DNA of 64,000 nt from Bidens hawaiensis. Lineage: Eukaryota; Streptophyta; Magnoliopsida; Asterales; Asteraceae. Position numbers and translations under genes: made by a program. Below are positions 45,893 through 58,897 of this stretch, in pieces. The stretch lies in contig JAIQDT010006463.1 in NCBI GenBank assembly GCA_021521415.1, positions 1 through 64,000 on the forward strand. Direction: 5' to 3'. How positions within the stretch are numbered: the first letter of the stretch is position 1; every line of letters starts with the position of its first letter. Below the pieces are notes generated by a model. That model was not told the DNA's origin, did not search any database, and saw only the letters and a list, made by a program, of their open reading frames with translations.

Positions 45893-47963
45893 TCGATCCG
45901 GTTTGGCCTTTTAGGTCGGGTCAAATTTCGAATATAATTTTTTTGTTCCAGTTCAATGGTTCACGTTGCGTTAAATCGGGTCGAGTCATATAAAATATTT
46001 AGTTTTAAACTTTTAATTTATACTAAAGAAAAACAAATATAAGAAATTATGTAAACAAAAATAATTTATTTTGTAGCTCTGAAATACATAATATATAAAT
46101 AACTTACTGTGCAATGATAACTTTTTAATCTTAAATATGTATAAATGAAATCTCCATGTATTCTCTCAAGCCATTATATTGCTTTATTTATAAATGGAGA
46201 CTTCTCATGCATTTCACCCAAATTCACGGGTATGGGTCACACCAAACCCAGATAGCCCTTAAACGGGTTATAAAATCTCATTAAATTAAAAAACAATTTC
46301 ACCAAATATTCGATATGAAAATTCTATAAATTAGGGATATACTAAAAAATTAGTATCCGATTTTTTTTAAAAATGATATTATTTTTTATTAAGAAACAAT
46401 TTTATAGTAAAAAAATAAATGGGTCATGAGTCTCGCCAAACCCATATAGTTTTTAAATCGGGTTTTAACGTCTCATTCATTTGTGAAAGTCTTTTATTAT
46501 GAAACCCTAAGTATGTTATTAACTTACTTTCAATAAATAAAATTAAAATCCAAAAAAATATATATAAATATTATAAACGAATAATGTAAAACAACCCCCG
46601 TGTGATAAAAACTAGTTGATATATAAACTTACTTATTAATGCAATAAAATAAATTAATTTAACAAGGTTAAAAATTAAGACTTTTTCTTAAGTACATGTT
46701 GTGTCATATAGTCATATTGATAAACAAGTAAAGCTCCAAAATACGGTAACTTTTATTAAATTTTACTATATAGGTAAAAAAATAAGTTTAAAAAAGTTGT
46801 ACAGTTGCCATATTGACTGTATAGTAAGAACATATGTTTTAAACTTTTGATTGATAGATAGCTTCAAATACCATAATGGTATTTCCCTTACATATATCAT
46901 TATTATTATTATAATTATTATTAGCTTTTATATATTTGTTAAACTGTGATCTTATTATTCATATTATTATTAATATTATTATAATTAGTAGTAGTTTTTA
47001 TATAGCTGTTAAACTTTGATTTCCTTTATTTTGCTTCATACACATGTACTTAGAGCCGAGGGTCTCTCTGGAAGCCACATCTTTATTCCTTTGGATAGAG
47101 GTACGGTGTGCCTACATCCCACCCTCCCCAGACCCTACTTATAGCTTTGCTGTCGGTGGGATTTTACTGGGTATGATTGATTGATTGATCGATCCCTACT
47201 CTAACCTAAGACCATCTTTCTCACAAGTTTCTTCTCCAACATATGAACGCATTACTGGTTGGCGTTTTCTTTTCCAGTGATCAAAATTTTACCTTTTCAT
47301 TCTGATCAGTGTTTCTCCTTCTCCTCTTTACATTGTTTTACATGGTTCGGTCTCCAAATTTTACAAGGGTCGGTAGGGATTTTAACAAGTATATACAACT
47401 AAATATATTTTTTTACACAGGGTCAGCCGATCCCCGCACTCGAGCAGTAGGTCCACCCCCGATGGTTACTTCGAGCAAGTGAATAGGTTCCACGGATTTT
47501 AGTTTATGTGGGTCCTGGAAGAAATCCGTCATCGAGCATAGAGAGATGAGGATTAGGGTTGTGAAATGTTAATATCACACTAGAATTAGCAGGAGGACCA
47601 TAACAACATGGAATGGAGATTGATAATCACAAGTAGGGTTTCCTTGTTCATGGGCTACGGTCTCGGTTATTCAATGGAGGAGAAAAGAAGCACTTCACAT
47701 ATGGTTGCAAGTGTAATGAGATTGTGTTTGTAGACATGGATATATTATTTGATCATATGAATCAAAAGTTCAGAGGATTGCTTGGAAGGAGTTATGCATG
47801 AAATTCAATTGAGGTGCATGTCTGATTGATGGAAATAGGAGGCAGAGAAAGACATCGATCAATTGAGGTCGGGGGTTTATTCGGTTAGATATGCGCCAAA
47901 TTTATTTAAATAATCTAGAGATATTCTAATATAAAAATGGAAATAAAATATAATTATAAATAA
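45893..47963. repeat. Repeat R, copy 1 (with SINE insertion)
   Basis: Starts ATTCGATCCGGTTTGGCC after a (TA)n run and parallels 48238-50002 throughout except for an extra 310-320 bp at about 46880-47192. No domain is recognised. A stretch with an intron-like TTTTTTACACAG followed by GGTCAGCCGATCC occurs in both copies, but any coding role is unclear. Confidence 0.8.
47050..47190 (+). mobile_element. SINE, TS-like body and 3' end
   Basis: GCCGAGGGTCTCTCTGGAAGCC, CCACCCTCCCCAGACCC and GTGGGATTTTACTGGGTATG, ending in (TTGA)n, are the body and tail of TS-type plant SINEs. The tRNA-like head is not visible. Copy 2 of repeat R lacks it. TCCCT at about 46889 and 47193 may be the target duplication. 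Confidence 0.75.
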
Positions 47964-48199
47964 AACTAAATTAGTGTTTTTATCTTTTTAATTATTATAG
48001 TTAAATTAGTTAGATATATTAATTAGAAATATTTATTATGGTTATATTAGTTGTATTAATTGGAGAGAGAGATCACATTTATTGTTGTATTAACATCTTT
48101 TTTATTTATTTTTAAATATTTAAAACCTAAAATAAAACTAGTGGCTCATATTCATTTCTCTCATTTCTTGCAATAATTTGATTTCTTTCTTGAACTTAA

Positions 48200-48237
<38 letters not shown>
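47964..48237. repeat. Spacer between R copies, ending in (AC)n(AT)n
   Basis: AT-rich, no gene. It ends in a compound microsatellite at 48198-48237 that mirrors the (TA)n run before copy 1. Confidence 0.6.
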
Positions 48238-48239
<2 letters not shown>

Positions 48240-50002
48240 TCGGTCTGGTTTGGCCTTTTGGGTCGGGTCAAATTCGAATATAATTTTTTTGTTCCAGTTT
48301 AGCGGTTCCTGTTGGGTTGAATCGGATCGAGACATATAAAATATTTAGTTTTAAACTTTTAATTTATACTAAAGAACAACAAATATAAGAAATTATGTAA
48401 ACAAATATAGATTATTTTGTAGCTCTGAAATACTTAATATATAAATAACTTATTGTGCAATGATAACTTTTTAATCTTAAATATATATAAACGAAACCTC
48501 CATGTATTCTCTCAAGCCACCATATTATTTTATTTATAAATGGAGACTTCTCATGCCTCACGGGTATGGGTCACACCAAACCCAGATAGCCCTTACATGG
48601 GTTATAAAATCTCATTAAATTAAAAATTAATCTCACCAAATATTTGATAAATCCTATAAATTAGGGATATACTAAAAAATTAGTATCCGATTTTTTTAAA
48701 AAAATGATATTATTTTTAATTAAGAAACAATTTTATAGCAAAAAAAATAAGCGGGTCATGGGTCTCGCCAAACCCAGATAGTTTTTAAATCGTGTTATAA
48801 TATCTCATTTATTTGTGAAACTCTTTTATCATCAAACCCTAAGTATATTATTAACTTACTTTCAATAAATAAAAGTAAAATCCAAAATATATATATAAAT
48901 ATTATAAACGAATAATGTAAAACAACCCCCGTAATACAGGTGATAAAAAATAGTTGATATATGAACTTACTTATTAATGCAATAAAATAAATTAATTTAA
49001 CAAGATTAAAAATTAAGACTTTTTCTTAAGTACATGTTGTGTCATATAGTCATATTAATAAACAAGTAAAGCTCCAAAATACTGTAACTTTTATTAAATT
49101 TTACTATATAGGTAAAAAAACATAAGTTTAAAAAAGTTGTACAATTGTCATATTGACTGTATGGTAAGAACATATGTTTTAAACTTTTGATTGATAGATA
49201 GCTTCAATTACCAAATTGTCCCTACTTTAACCTAAGATCATCTTCCTCACAAGTTTCTTCTCTAACATATGAACGCATTACTGGTTGGAGTTTTCTTTTC
49301 CGGTGATCAAAATTTTACCTTTTCATTCTGATCATTGTTTCTCTTTCTCCTCTTTTTAGTGTTTTACATGGTTCGGTCTCCAAATTTTACAAGGGTCGGG
49401 TGGGATTTTAACATGTATATACATATACAACTAATTATATTTTTTTTACACAGGGTCAGTCTATCCCCGCACTCGAGCAGTAGGTCCACCCCCGATGGTT
49501 ACTTCGAGCAAGTGAATAGGTTCCACGGATTTTAGTTATGTGGGTCCTGGAAGAAATCCTTCATCGAGCATAGAGAGATGGGGATTAGGGCTGGGAAATG
49601 TTAATATCACACTAGAATTAGTAGGAGGACCATAACAACATGGAATGGAGATTGATAATCACAAGTAGGGTTTCTTTGTTCATGGGCTACGGTCTCTGTT
49701 ATTCAATGGAGAAGAAAAGAAGCACTTCACATATGGTTGCAAGTGTAATGAGATTGTGTTTGTAGACATGGATATATTATTAGATCATATGAATCAAAAG
49801 TTCAGAGGATTGCTTGGAAGGAGTTATGGATGAAATTCAATTGAGGTGCATGTCTGATTGATGGAAATAGGAGGCAGAGAAAGACATCGATCAATTGAGG
49901 TCGGGGGTTTATTCGGTTAGATCAACGAGATATGCGCCAAATTTATTTAAATAATCTAGAGATATTCTAATATAAAAATGGAAATAAAATATAATTATAA
50001 AT
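48238..50002. repeat. Repeat R, copy 2
   Basis: Direct repeat of 45893-47963, starting ATTCGGTCTGGTTTGGCC, without the SINE. Differences of a few percent and small gaps are scattered along its length. Confidence 0.8.
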
Positions 50003-50305
50003 CTTCAAATTTAGAGTTGTGCTGGATGGATTTTATAACGGAGAAAGTAAGCAAAAATGTTAAATGTTATTTATTATGTAATAGGACAGATCGTGTGTGA
50101 TACACGGGTGGTTAAAAAATATTAAAAAAAAAGTTAAATTTAATAATATATATAATAACATACCTTATCGATTAAAAAGATATAAATATTGATAATCAAA
50201 ATTTTACAATTCATAAATGTTTAATAGCCTCTTTAAATATAAAATTGGATAGTGACCCGTGTAATTAGGAGAAATGTTAAGATCGTTATATTAGAACATA
50301 TTCAA
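50003..50305. other. Spacer left of the array with a GTGTGTGATACACGGG palindrome
   Basis: No gene seen. An imperfect palindrome at about 50091-50108 resembles Helitron terminal hairpins, but no CTRR terminus follows. Confidence 0.4.
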
Positions 50306-53300
50306 AGGTTAACTTATAACGTACTAATAAGATATTTAACGAAATTATATATATATTCATTCATCTAGAATATTTTTATAACTTATTTATTGGAATTTCC
50401 AAATATAACATAATTGATTGTCTTGATAAAATAGAAAACTGCTCACTTTGCAACTACGTGGCATCCTATGTGTGTTAATAATTTGGACACCCGGTATGAT
50501 TTATATAACTATGAAATGACTTGTGTAATTTTTGGAGTTATCGGGCGAGGTTCGTTTGATTTAAGCACTTCTCGGTTTTTGTTTGGTTAGTTTGTGATGA
50601 GCCTATATTATAAAACGTGATATTATTATTATGCCTATTCATATATCTATCAGGTTCTACATAATCATTGGGTCGAGCCCATTGGTTATTATCACGACGG
50701 TTCAGGCTAAGCCTATTATTGTACAGTCCGTTTCGACTATTCGACCAATATCACACTCAGTATCTAAAGATAACTTTTCAGAACAGAATCTAGCTCCATT
50801 TTTTAGGTTAACTTATAACGTATTAATAAGATATATTAACGAAATTGTATATATATTCATTCATCTAGAATATTTTTATAACTTATTTATCGGAATTTCC
50901 AAATATAACATTATTGATTGTCTTGATAAAATAGGAAACTGCTCACTTTGCAACTACGTGGCATCCTATGTGTGTTAATAATTTGGACACCCGGTATGAT
51001 TTATATAACTATGAAATGACTTGTGTAATTTTTGGAGTTATCGGGAGAGGTTCGTTTGATTTAAGCACTTCTCGGTTTTTGTTTGGTTAGTTTGTGATGA
51101 GCCTATATTATAAAACGTGATATTATTATTATGCCTATTCATATATCTATCAGGTTCTACATAATCATTGGGTCGAGCCCATTGGTTATTATCACGACGG
51201 TTCAGGCTAAGCCTATTATTGTACAGTCCGTTTCGACTATTCGACCAATATCACACTCAGTATCTAAAGATAACTTTTCAGAACAGAATCTAGCTCCATT
51301 TTTTAGGTTAACTTATAACGTATTAATAAGATATATTAACGAAATTGTATATATATTCATTCATCTAGAATATTTTTATAACTTATTTATCGGAATTTCC
51401 AAATATAACATTATTGATTGTCTTGATAAAATAGGAAACTGCTCACTTTGCAACTACGTGGCATCCTATGTGTGTTAATAATTTGGACACCCGGTATGAT
51501 TTATATAACTATGAAATGACTTGTGTAATTTTTGGAGTTATCAGGCGAGGTTCGTTTGATTTAAGCACTTCTCGGTTTTTGTTTGGTTAGTTTGTGATGA
51601 GCCCATATTATAAAACGTGATATTATTATTATGCCTATTCATATATCTATCAGGTTCTACATAATCATTGGGTCGAGCCCATTGGTTATTATCACGACGG
51701 TTCAGGCTAAGCCTATTATTGTACAGTCCGTTTCGACTATTCGACCAATATCACACTCAGTATCTAAAGATAACTTTTCAGAACAGAATCTAGCTCCATT
51801 TTTTAGGTTAACTTATAACGTATTAATAAGATATATTAACGAAATTGTATATATATTCATTCATCTAGAATATTTTTATAACTTATTTATTGGAATTTCC
51901 AAATATAACATAATTGATTGTCTTGATAAAATAGGAAACTGCTCACTTTGCAACTACGTGGCATCCTATGTGTGTTAATAATTTGGACACCCGGTATGAT
52001 TTATATAACTATGAAATGACTTGTGTAATTTTTGGAGTTATCGGGCGAGGTTCGTTTGATTTAAGCACTTCTCGGTTTTTGTTTGGTTAGTTTGTGATGA
52101 GCCTATATTATAAAACGTGATATTATTATTATGCCTATTCATATATCTATCAGGTTCTACATAATCATTGGGTCGAGCCCATTGGTTATTATCACGACGG
52201 TTCAGGCTAAGCCTATTATTGTACAGTCCGTTTCGACTATTCGACCAATATCACACTCAGTATCTAAAGATAACTTTTCAGAACAGAATCTAGCTCCATT
52301 TTTTAGGTTAACTTATAACGTATTAATAAGATATATTAACGAAATTGTATATATATTCATTCATCTAGAATATTTTTATAACTTATTTATTGGAATTTCC
52401 AAATATAACATAATTGATTGTCTTGATAAAATAGGAAACTGCTCACTTTGCAACTACGTGGCATCCTATGTGTGTTAATAATTTGGACACCCGGTATGAT
52501 TTATATAACTATGAAATGACTTGTGTAATTTTTGGAGTTATCGGGAGAGGTTCGTTTGATTTAAGCACTTCTCGGTTTTTGTTTGGTTAGTTTGTGATGA
52601 GCCTATATTATAAAACGTGATATTATTATTATGCCTATTCATATATCTATCAGGTTCTACATAATCATTGGGTCGAGCCCATTGGTTATTATCACGACGG
52701 TTCAGGCTAAGCCTATTATTGTACAGTCCGTTTCGACTATTCGACCAATATCACACTCAGTATCTAAAGATAACTTTTCAGAACAGAATCTAGCTCCATT
52801 TTTTAGGTTAACTTATAACGTATTAATAAGATATATTAACGAAATTGTATATATATTCATTCATCTAGAATATTTTTATAACTTATTTATCGGAATTTCC
52901 AAATATAACATTATTGATTGTCTTGATAAAATAGGAAACTGCTCACTTTGCAACTACGTGGCATCCTATGTGTGTTAATAATTTGGACACCCGGTATGAT
53001 TTATATAACTATGAAATGACTTGTGTAATTTTTGGAGTTATCAGGCGAGGTTCGTTTGATTTAAGCACTTCTCGGTTTTTGTTTGGTTAGTTTGTGATGA
53101 GCCCATATTATAAAACGTGATATTATTATTATGCCTATTCATATATCTATCAGGTTCTACATAATCATTGGGTCGAGCCCATTGGTTATTATCACGACGG
53201 TTCAGGCTAAGCCTATTATCGTACTGTCCGTTTCGACTATTCGACCAATATCACACTCAGTATCTAAAGATAACTTTTCAGAACAGAATCTAGCTCCATT

Positions 53301-53306
53301 TTTTAG
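50306..53306 (+). repeat. Satellite-like array: six units of 500 bp with trimer order
   Basis: Units start with GGTTAACTTATAACG and repeat every 500 bp (first unit 499). They are almost identical. Three diagnostic sites near the unit end cycle in order: GGGCGAGG, GGGAGAGG, AGGCGAGG (50541, 51041, 51541, then again 52041, 52541, 53041); GAGCCCATAT occurs only at 51600 and 53100. The same 115-codon frame recurs in each unit only because the DNA is repeated; it resembles no known protein. Left and right flanks are unrelated to the unit. Confidence 0.95.
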
Positions 53307-53969
53307 ATTGTTACAGTATTCCTAATTACTGGAATTTTATCCTTAAAATTCAACTTTAGTTATATACCCGAGGTTAATATATACTTTCTTTATTTTATAC
53401 TTTACATCACTGTTACTTTGTTATCACAAAATCAGACTATGAATACATTCGTGAGTGTCAATTTCGATCAATTTTTTTATGGTTTGTTTTTATCATTATT
53501 ATTATAAATAAAAATTTTATTGTTTTAGTATACAAGTTGCGATAGAATAAAAGGGAATTTTATCTCCCATGTCTTTAAGTATCACTCTTGACAAAATATA
53601 AATTATTATTTTGAGTATTTTATTATAAAATTTTTTAAGTATATTTGGATTATCGTCGATCGTTGTTGGGTTTCAAGTAAGAACTGTTGATCACTCTTGT
53701 GGAACTATTTTAGCTCGCATTTTGTTCTAAACATTTATAAAGTATTGTCTTTGTTTGGAGCATTGTTTTGTCAATATGGATCACATCTTTTTATTTATTT
53801 ATTTATTTTTTATTGCTAGATGTACATGGTTGGTTATGCATTGCTTTATTCAAACCACCAAGGTTATGAGTTGTGCCAGACGATTCGAGAATTCTTCCCT
53901 ATCTTTTTCTAATTGCTACTTGAAGAGAAAAAAAAATTGCATGTTTGGCTCTTATTTCGCCTTTTTTGT
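53307..53969. other. No gene seen
   Basis: AT-rich spacer; open frames are short and featureless. Confidence 0.4.
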
Positions 53970-54149
53970 TTAGGGGGTGTTTGGGATTTCTTATTTTTGC
54001 CTCCTTATGACTTATAACTTATTAAAAAGTTAAAAAAAAATTTTGGGTTTGCTTTAATATGTGAAAGGAAAAGTTTCATGAGTTAAAAAGTTGTAACTTA
54101 CGACTTTTTTATAAGTCATAAGGAGATAAAAATAAAGAACACCCCCTAA
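53970..54149. mobile_element. Fold-back MITE of 180 bp
   Basis: Begins TTAGGGGGTGTTTGG and ends ACACCCCCTAA. Arms continue inward with CTCCTTATGACTTATAA in both orientations, so nearly the whole element folds on itself. The superfamily is unresolved because no clean target duplication is seen beyond the TTA/TAA edges. Confidence 0.75.
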
Positions 54150-55285
54150 GTAAGCTCTTCTGTCTCTTTCTCTTTTGACAAGAGAGGCGATAGGAAGAGA
54201 GAGTTATTAGAAAGAAATTCAAAATGTTTTTTTTGATGGAGGTGTCCATGGGTTGCACTTTTGGTTAATTTCCCTTGCAGATGAGACGAACATGAAAGGA
54301 AGTAAGAAAGTTTTAAAAGTTCTGATCATATAAAGAATTGCACCTCTACAAATTTTATTAAAAATGATTTTTTTCATTCTCCACTACTACTTTAAAGTAG
54401 CCTAATCAGTAACAAAGCATCATACCATATATTATTGGTTAGCCTTAAAATTTAAGGATATAAATGCTTTAGTTGCATCTAATTATAAATTAAATTTAAA
54501 ATAATGATTTAACCAGTCTAATACTCGGTTCATAGTGATCACTAAAGAAAGTGATATTTAAAGTACAAAACGCTATCTAAAATAATTTTTCGTTTAAATG
54601 AGTCGTTTTATAACATGAACTGTTATGAAAAACCAACAAGTATTTTATGTTCATTCACAATAAATTGTATTTGATAGAAAAAAAATTTTAAGACGTTTGT
54701 GTATTTTTCTTTCCATCATATTACAAATAGTAATTCTAATATTGACTCGATCTGTGTAATACACGGGTTCTAAATATAAAGGAATGTGATTATAATAAAA
54801 AAAACATTATACGTTTAGCCACTATGTATATTATTTACAACGCATGAACCGGTTTCTATACAACATTTTAATCATAACTTGATCTTATATTTTGTTGCAT
54901 TATATATGCTTCTTTTTTTCGCTTTTTTTCTATATGATATTTTCTTTTAGTGATTCATCCACAGTCTTAGCAAAGATTAAGATTTTTTCAAATATATTTT
55001 CTATTAATCTTTTTGTTACCTGATTGTTGTAGTTGGCTACAAGGGTAAGTTGACTGATCTGGAGGGGTCAATGAAATTGTTTGACCAATTTTTTTATATT
55101 TTAATAAGTATTTATTGATCATGTTTAATTAAAAAAAAGCAATATTTCAGTAATAATAATAACCGTAGTCATAAGAAGGCTAAAATAAAGAATTCCAAAA
55201 ACCCCTAAATGATTTAGGAGATCATGGGCATTAAAAGTAGAGTCTGGGGGTTCCGGTGTAGGCTAAAGTGCTAAACCGTGTGGTG
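54150..55285. other. No gene seen
   Basis: AT-rich spacer. A CTGTGTAATACACGGG palindrome lies at about 54751-54767, similar to Helitron hairpins but without a CTRR end. Confidence 0.4.
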
Positions 55286-55288
55286 TAA

Positions 55289-55386
55289 GTTTGTATTATC
55301 TAAATTTGTTTCCTTTTTTCTTACTTTCATATATTGAGTTTGTATTATCTAAATTTGTTTCCTTTTTTCTTACTTTCATATATTGC
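55289..55386. repeat. Perfect 49-bp tandem duplication
   Basis: GTTTGTATTATCTAAATTTG and the following 29 bases occur twice in direct succession. Confidence 0.9.
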
Positions 55387-55390
55387 ATGT

Positions 55391-55424
55391 ATTAGTTTCA
55401 GAGCCCGTGTAACACACGTGTTAT
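55391..55424 (-). mobile_element. Possible Helitron 3' terminus on the minus strand
   Basis: The minus strand reads CACGTGTGTTACACGGG, then CTCTGAAACTAA before a T. This is a hairpin followed by CTRR. The 5' end was not found. Confidence 0.35.
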
Positions 55425-57099
55425 CCAAATTATAAAATTACAAGTAAAGAAAATAATTCTACAACGTATATGAAAAAATGTATTACATATATGCTTGTAT
55501 CTATACTATGTGTATATAAATTGATTTTATTTATATCACAAAATGATTTTATAAATAAACTTAATAAAAAATACACATGCAAAGACGTACCCGAGAACGC
55601 TCAATTTATTGAAACTTTCATTGTCAGTAGCATATATGTATAATTGATAAAAATTCATGAATAAGGCTTCTCATACAATAGTAGTCATCTGAGTATAGTT
55701 TTTCATGACATGCTTCCCATACAATGTTCTAATCATCATTGAAGGAAAAGTTAATGCTGACACAAATGTTTTAAATTTGATACAAGTTAGAAACATTGAT
55801 GCGCCTGTGGGTGGCATGTCGTAAGTGTTCACTATCTATTCTTAACTTTTGATAGTCGAGAGAAAAATAGTCAATTTATCAAACCCCGAACCTTATGATT
55901 TTGTTTCCAAAAATGTCCTTGAAAATAAATTTGAAACCCAAATCATGTTTAAAATTCTGATTTTCATCCGTTTGACATTTCAAGTACCACTTTAAACCCG
56001 TAACAAATTTGATGATAAATCTGTTTGCATTCTCAAACTTTTATAAATACTTAGATTTCTCATTTTTTACCCACAACAAATTTTAACCCAAATGTAGTTA
56101 ACTTGTACAAACAATCTATTTACCAATTTTTGATTGTAAAAAGCAAATTTAAGTTTCACAAAACCCGAAACAATCCTTGATAAAAAAAACTAATAAATTA
56201 AACATGATAAACTTTGTTATATATGAAAGTGAATGGTATATTTTTACTAAAGTAACCGAAAAAATAAATTGATAGATTAAAAGCATACATTTATAATTTA
56301 TGAATTTATATAACAATTCAATAATAATAATAATAATAATAGATAAATGGATTGATTTTTAAAAACAGATTAACTTTTAAACATAGATTTATGATTTAAT
56401 AATTAAAAAATACTTTGTAAAATGAAAGCATGTTCGAGTTTTTATTTCTTTATAATCTTTAACAATATCCATAGTAAAATATGTTAATGATAACATTTGA
56501 AATTATGTATGCTTTTCAATCTTTAACAAAAATGGTTTGTTGTTAATTTTTGGATTTCACCAATTAAAATAATATGTTAATATTTATTTTTATAAATATA
56601 ATTAAAAAATGTAAAAGTAAAGTGAATATGGACATATAGGGCCAATTAAAATTTTAGTTTTGGAGGGAAAAAAGTTGTGAGGTTTAACCATAAACTGACA
56701 TGTGTCACAATTATTTTACTTTATTTCATACTACAAGAGGGACAAAAGATAGATTGAATATCTAAAGCACGGCGACTGAGATTCCAAATGGTGGTAAATC
56801 GGTCCCGGAGCACCCTCCAAGTCATAATATTCACTTTTTTTGGAACAAAAGAATTCCATCGAGTAGGGGGGGGGGGGGGCAAGTTTGAAGAACTTGAAAG
56901 GAGGGAGGCGTTGGAGACGCAATAATCAAAAGAAATATATTGACCTCTTAAAGTGTGAAACGTTAAGTTTGGATATGCTTTCTAATCAGATATTTTTGAC
57001 TAATTATAACTTTTTTTAATAAACATTTAACTGCATTTTGTCATCGCCTAGGTTTCTAACTATATATAAAATGTCATCGGTCGTTTAATACATTGGAGT
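55425..57099. other. No gene seen
   Basis: AT-rich spacer with an (ATA)n run near 56320 and a run of 13 G at about 56867. Confidence 0.45.
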
Positions 57100-57350
57100 C
57101 TAGAGGTGTACAAACCGGGTAATTATAATGGTACTAGGTTCGGGTATGCCGGGCATTAGAAAATCGGGTATTGAGTGAAATTGAGTAGGGTTCTGGTACG
57201 GGTATTGAAGAGAAAAACCATACCCTGTGTAGCGGGGTAGGGTATGATCGGGTATAGATATAACCGGTTTCGGGTATTTCCGTGTTTAAATGTGGTACGG
57301 GTATTGAGCTCAAATTAGATAATACCTTACGAGTAGGGCCGGGTTCAGGT
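57100..57350. repeat. GGGTACGGGTATT-rich tract, hAT-like end
   Basis: TAGAGGTGTACAAACCGGG resembles a hAT terminus and is followed by many GGTACGGGTATT words. A block with TATTGAGCTCAAA and GTAGGGCCGGGTTC at about 57300-57350 recurs near 58198-58245. Confidence 0.5.
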
Positions 57351-58165
57351 TTTTTATATTGGGCCTATCACCCCCAATGGTTAATGATAAATGATACAAA
57401 ATTTAAATCTAATTAATGACGGTGGAGGCTGAAGCCCATTGTAAACAAAGTGTCTGACAACTCACTCAACAATCCCACCACTTTTTTCTCTCTCTCTCTA
57501 TTCGAACAACAAACCATTTCATTCTCGTTCTTGTTTTTTCATTACAATTCACATCAATAATCATCAACGGCGGGATTGAAAAGACTGTTTTTTCCTTGTG
57601 TTACCTCTCATGACGGCAAAGAAGAAATAAATCCGCCGTCACCGGAAACCCATCAGAGCCGAACCAAAACCAAAACCCTAACTGCATTCTAATCACTCCT
57701 CAAGCGAAAATCGAAACCTTCCAACTCTGGCCGGAATTCCAATTCCAAGAAACCAAAAGCAGCCTCAAGGCCTAAGATATCAGATTTCTTCTTTGATTCG
57801 TCGTCGTCGGGCTCTTCCCGATCTTCAGACGAGATACGATTGGACGTCGGTTGTATCCCGTGCAATACCCACAACAAGTCTTCTCGAAAACCTTTGTCAA
57901 ACATGACCTGAAACCCTCACCTCTCGTCAAATTCTTGGGTTAATATCATTCGTCAATTATATTGTGTTACGGTGGTGTATACAATAATGGTGGGTCATGT
58001 CCACGGTGAGTTACTTAGTTTCGTCAATGGTGATGTCATGTTCCTCAATGTTGCTTGAGTTGGGGGTGATGTCATCAAGTCAACAGTGTATAAATTCTTG
58101 GTCAACAAAGTCTTTTGGTATATTTTCTTTTTTTAAGTATTTTTTGTATAAATCTTGTATTGGGT
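57350..58165 (+). repeat. Dispersed duplication, copy 1
   Basis: Shares ATTGGGCCTATCACCCC, a (TC)n leader-like stretch, TCAAATTCTTGG, ACAATAATGGTGG, GTGATGTCATCAAGT and AAGTCTTTTGGTAT with 58898-59880. The part 57600-57910 has gene-like base composition and a short serine-rich frame (FFFDSSSSGSSRSSDE), but no protein family is recognised. Confidence 0.6.
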
Positions 58166-58228
58166 ATAACCGAATTTCGGGTTTAAATGTTGTACGTGTA
58201 TTGAGCTCAAAATGCATAATACCCTATG

Positions 58229-58465
58229 GGTAGGGCTAGGTTCGAGTTTTTTTCTTGGGTCAAGTTCCGAATAAATGTTTTTCTGAACACTTTTATATTG
58301 GACTGCTTCTAATAATGAATCCAAGGGCGTAGCATAGTTGGGGCCAGGGTAGGGCCAGGTTCGAGTTTTTTTCTTGGGTCAAGTTCCGAATAAATGTTTT
58401 TCTGAACACTTTTATATTGGACTGCTTCTAATAACGAATCCAAGGGCGTAGCATAGTTGGGGCCA
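58229..58465. repeat. Tandem duplication, two units of 119 bp
   Basis: GGTTCGAGTTTTTTTCTTGGG through GCATAGTTGGGGCCAG is repeated with one or two changes; the units start at about 58240 and 58359. Confidence 0.88.
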
Positions 58466-58489
58466 GGGGTGGCCCCGGCCCCCTCAGTT

Positions 58490-58800
58490 TTCTCGCTCGG
58501 TAGTGTAAAGTTATCCTTTTTCGGCCAAAAATTTTATACATAGTGTAAATTTACCCGTTTTCGACTGAAATTTTGAGCCTGGCCCCCTCGGTTTTTTCTC
58601 GGTAGTGTAAATTTATATTTTTTTGCCCGAAATTTTTATACATAGTGTAAATTTACCTGTTTCCGACCGAGAATTTGAGTCCGGACTCCTCCGTTTTTTC
58701 GCTCGGCAGTGTAAATTTATTTTTTTCCAGCCGAAATTTTTTTTTATACATGGTGTAAATTCACCCGTTTCCGACCGAAATTTTGAGCCCGTCCCACTCT
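58490..58800. repeat. Degenerate tandem repeat, three units of about 110 bp
   Basis: Each unit carries GGTAGTGTAAATTTA, a pyrimidine-rich stretch, TTATACATAGTGTAAATTTAC and CCGACCGAAATTTTGAGCC. Copies differ at many positions. Confidence 0.8.
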
Positions 58801-58897
58801 AGTCTTGAATGTTTTTATACATATTGAGTTCAGCCACCTCGAAGATTATGTTCAAGCTTCACCACTGAACGAATCCATCGAATTGTGTTAAAAAAAA

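Noticed and set aside
50631..53325. Six identical 64-115 codon frames
   Set aside because: They recur only because the 500-bp unit does. With near-identical DNA there is no sign of selection on protein, and no family match is apparent.
54751..54767. Helitron terminus
   Set aside because: A palindrome like that of the Helitrons is present, but CTRR followed by T is missing on both strands.
57689..57904. 71-codon minus-strand frame
   Set aside because: No recognised motif. The opposite strand is equally open and serine-rich, so neither frame can be supported as a gene.
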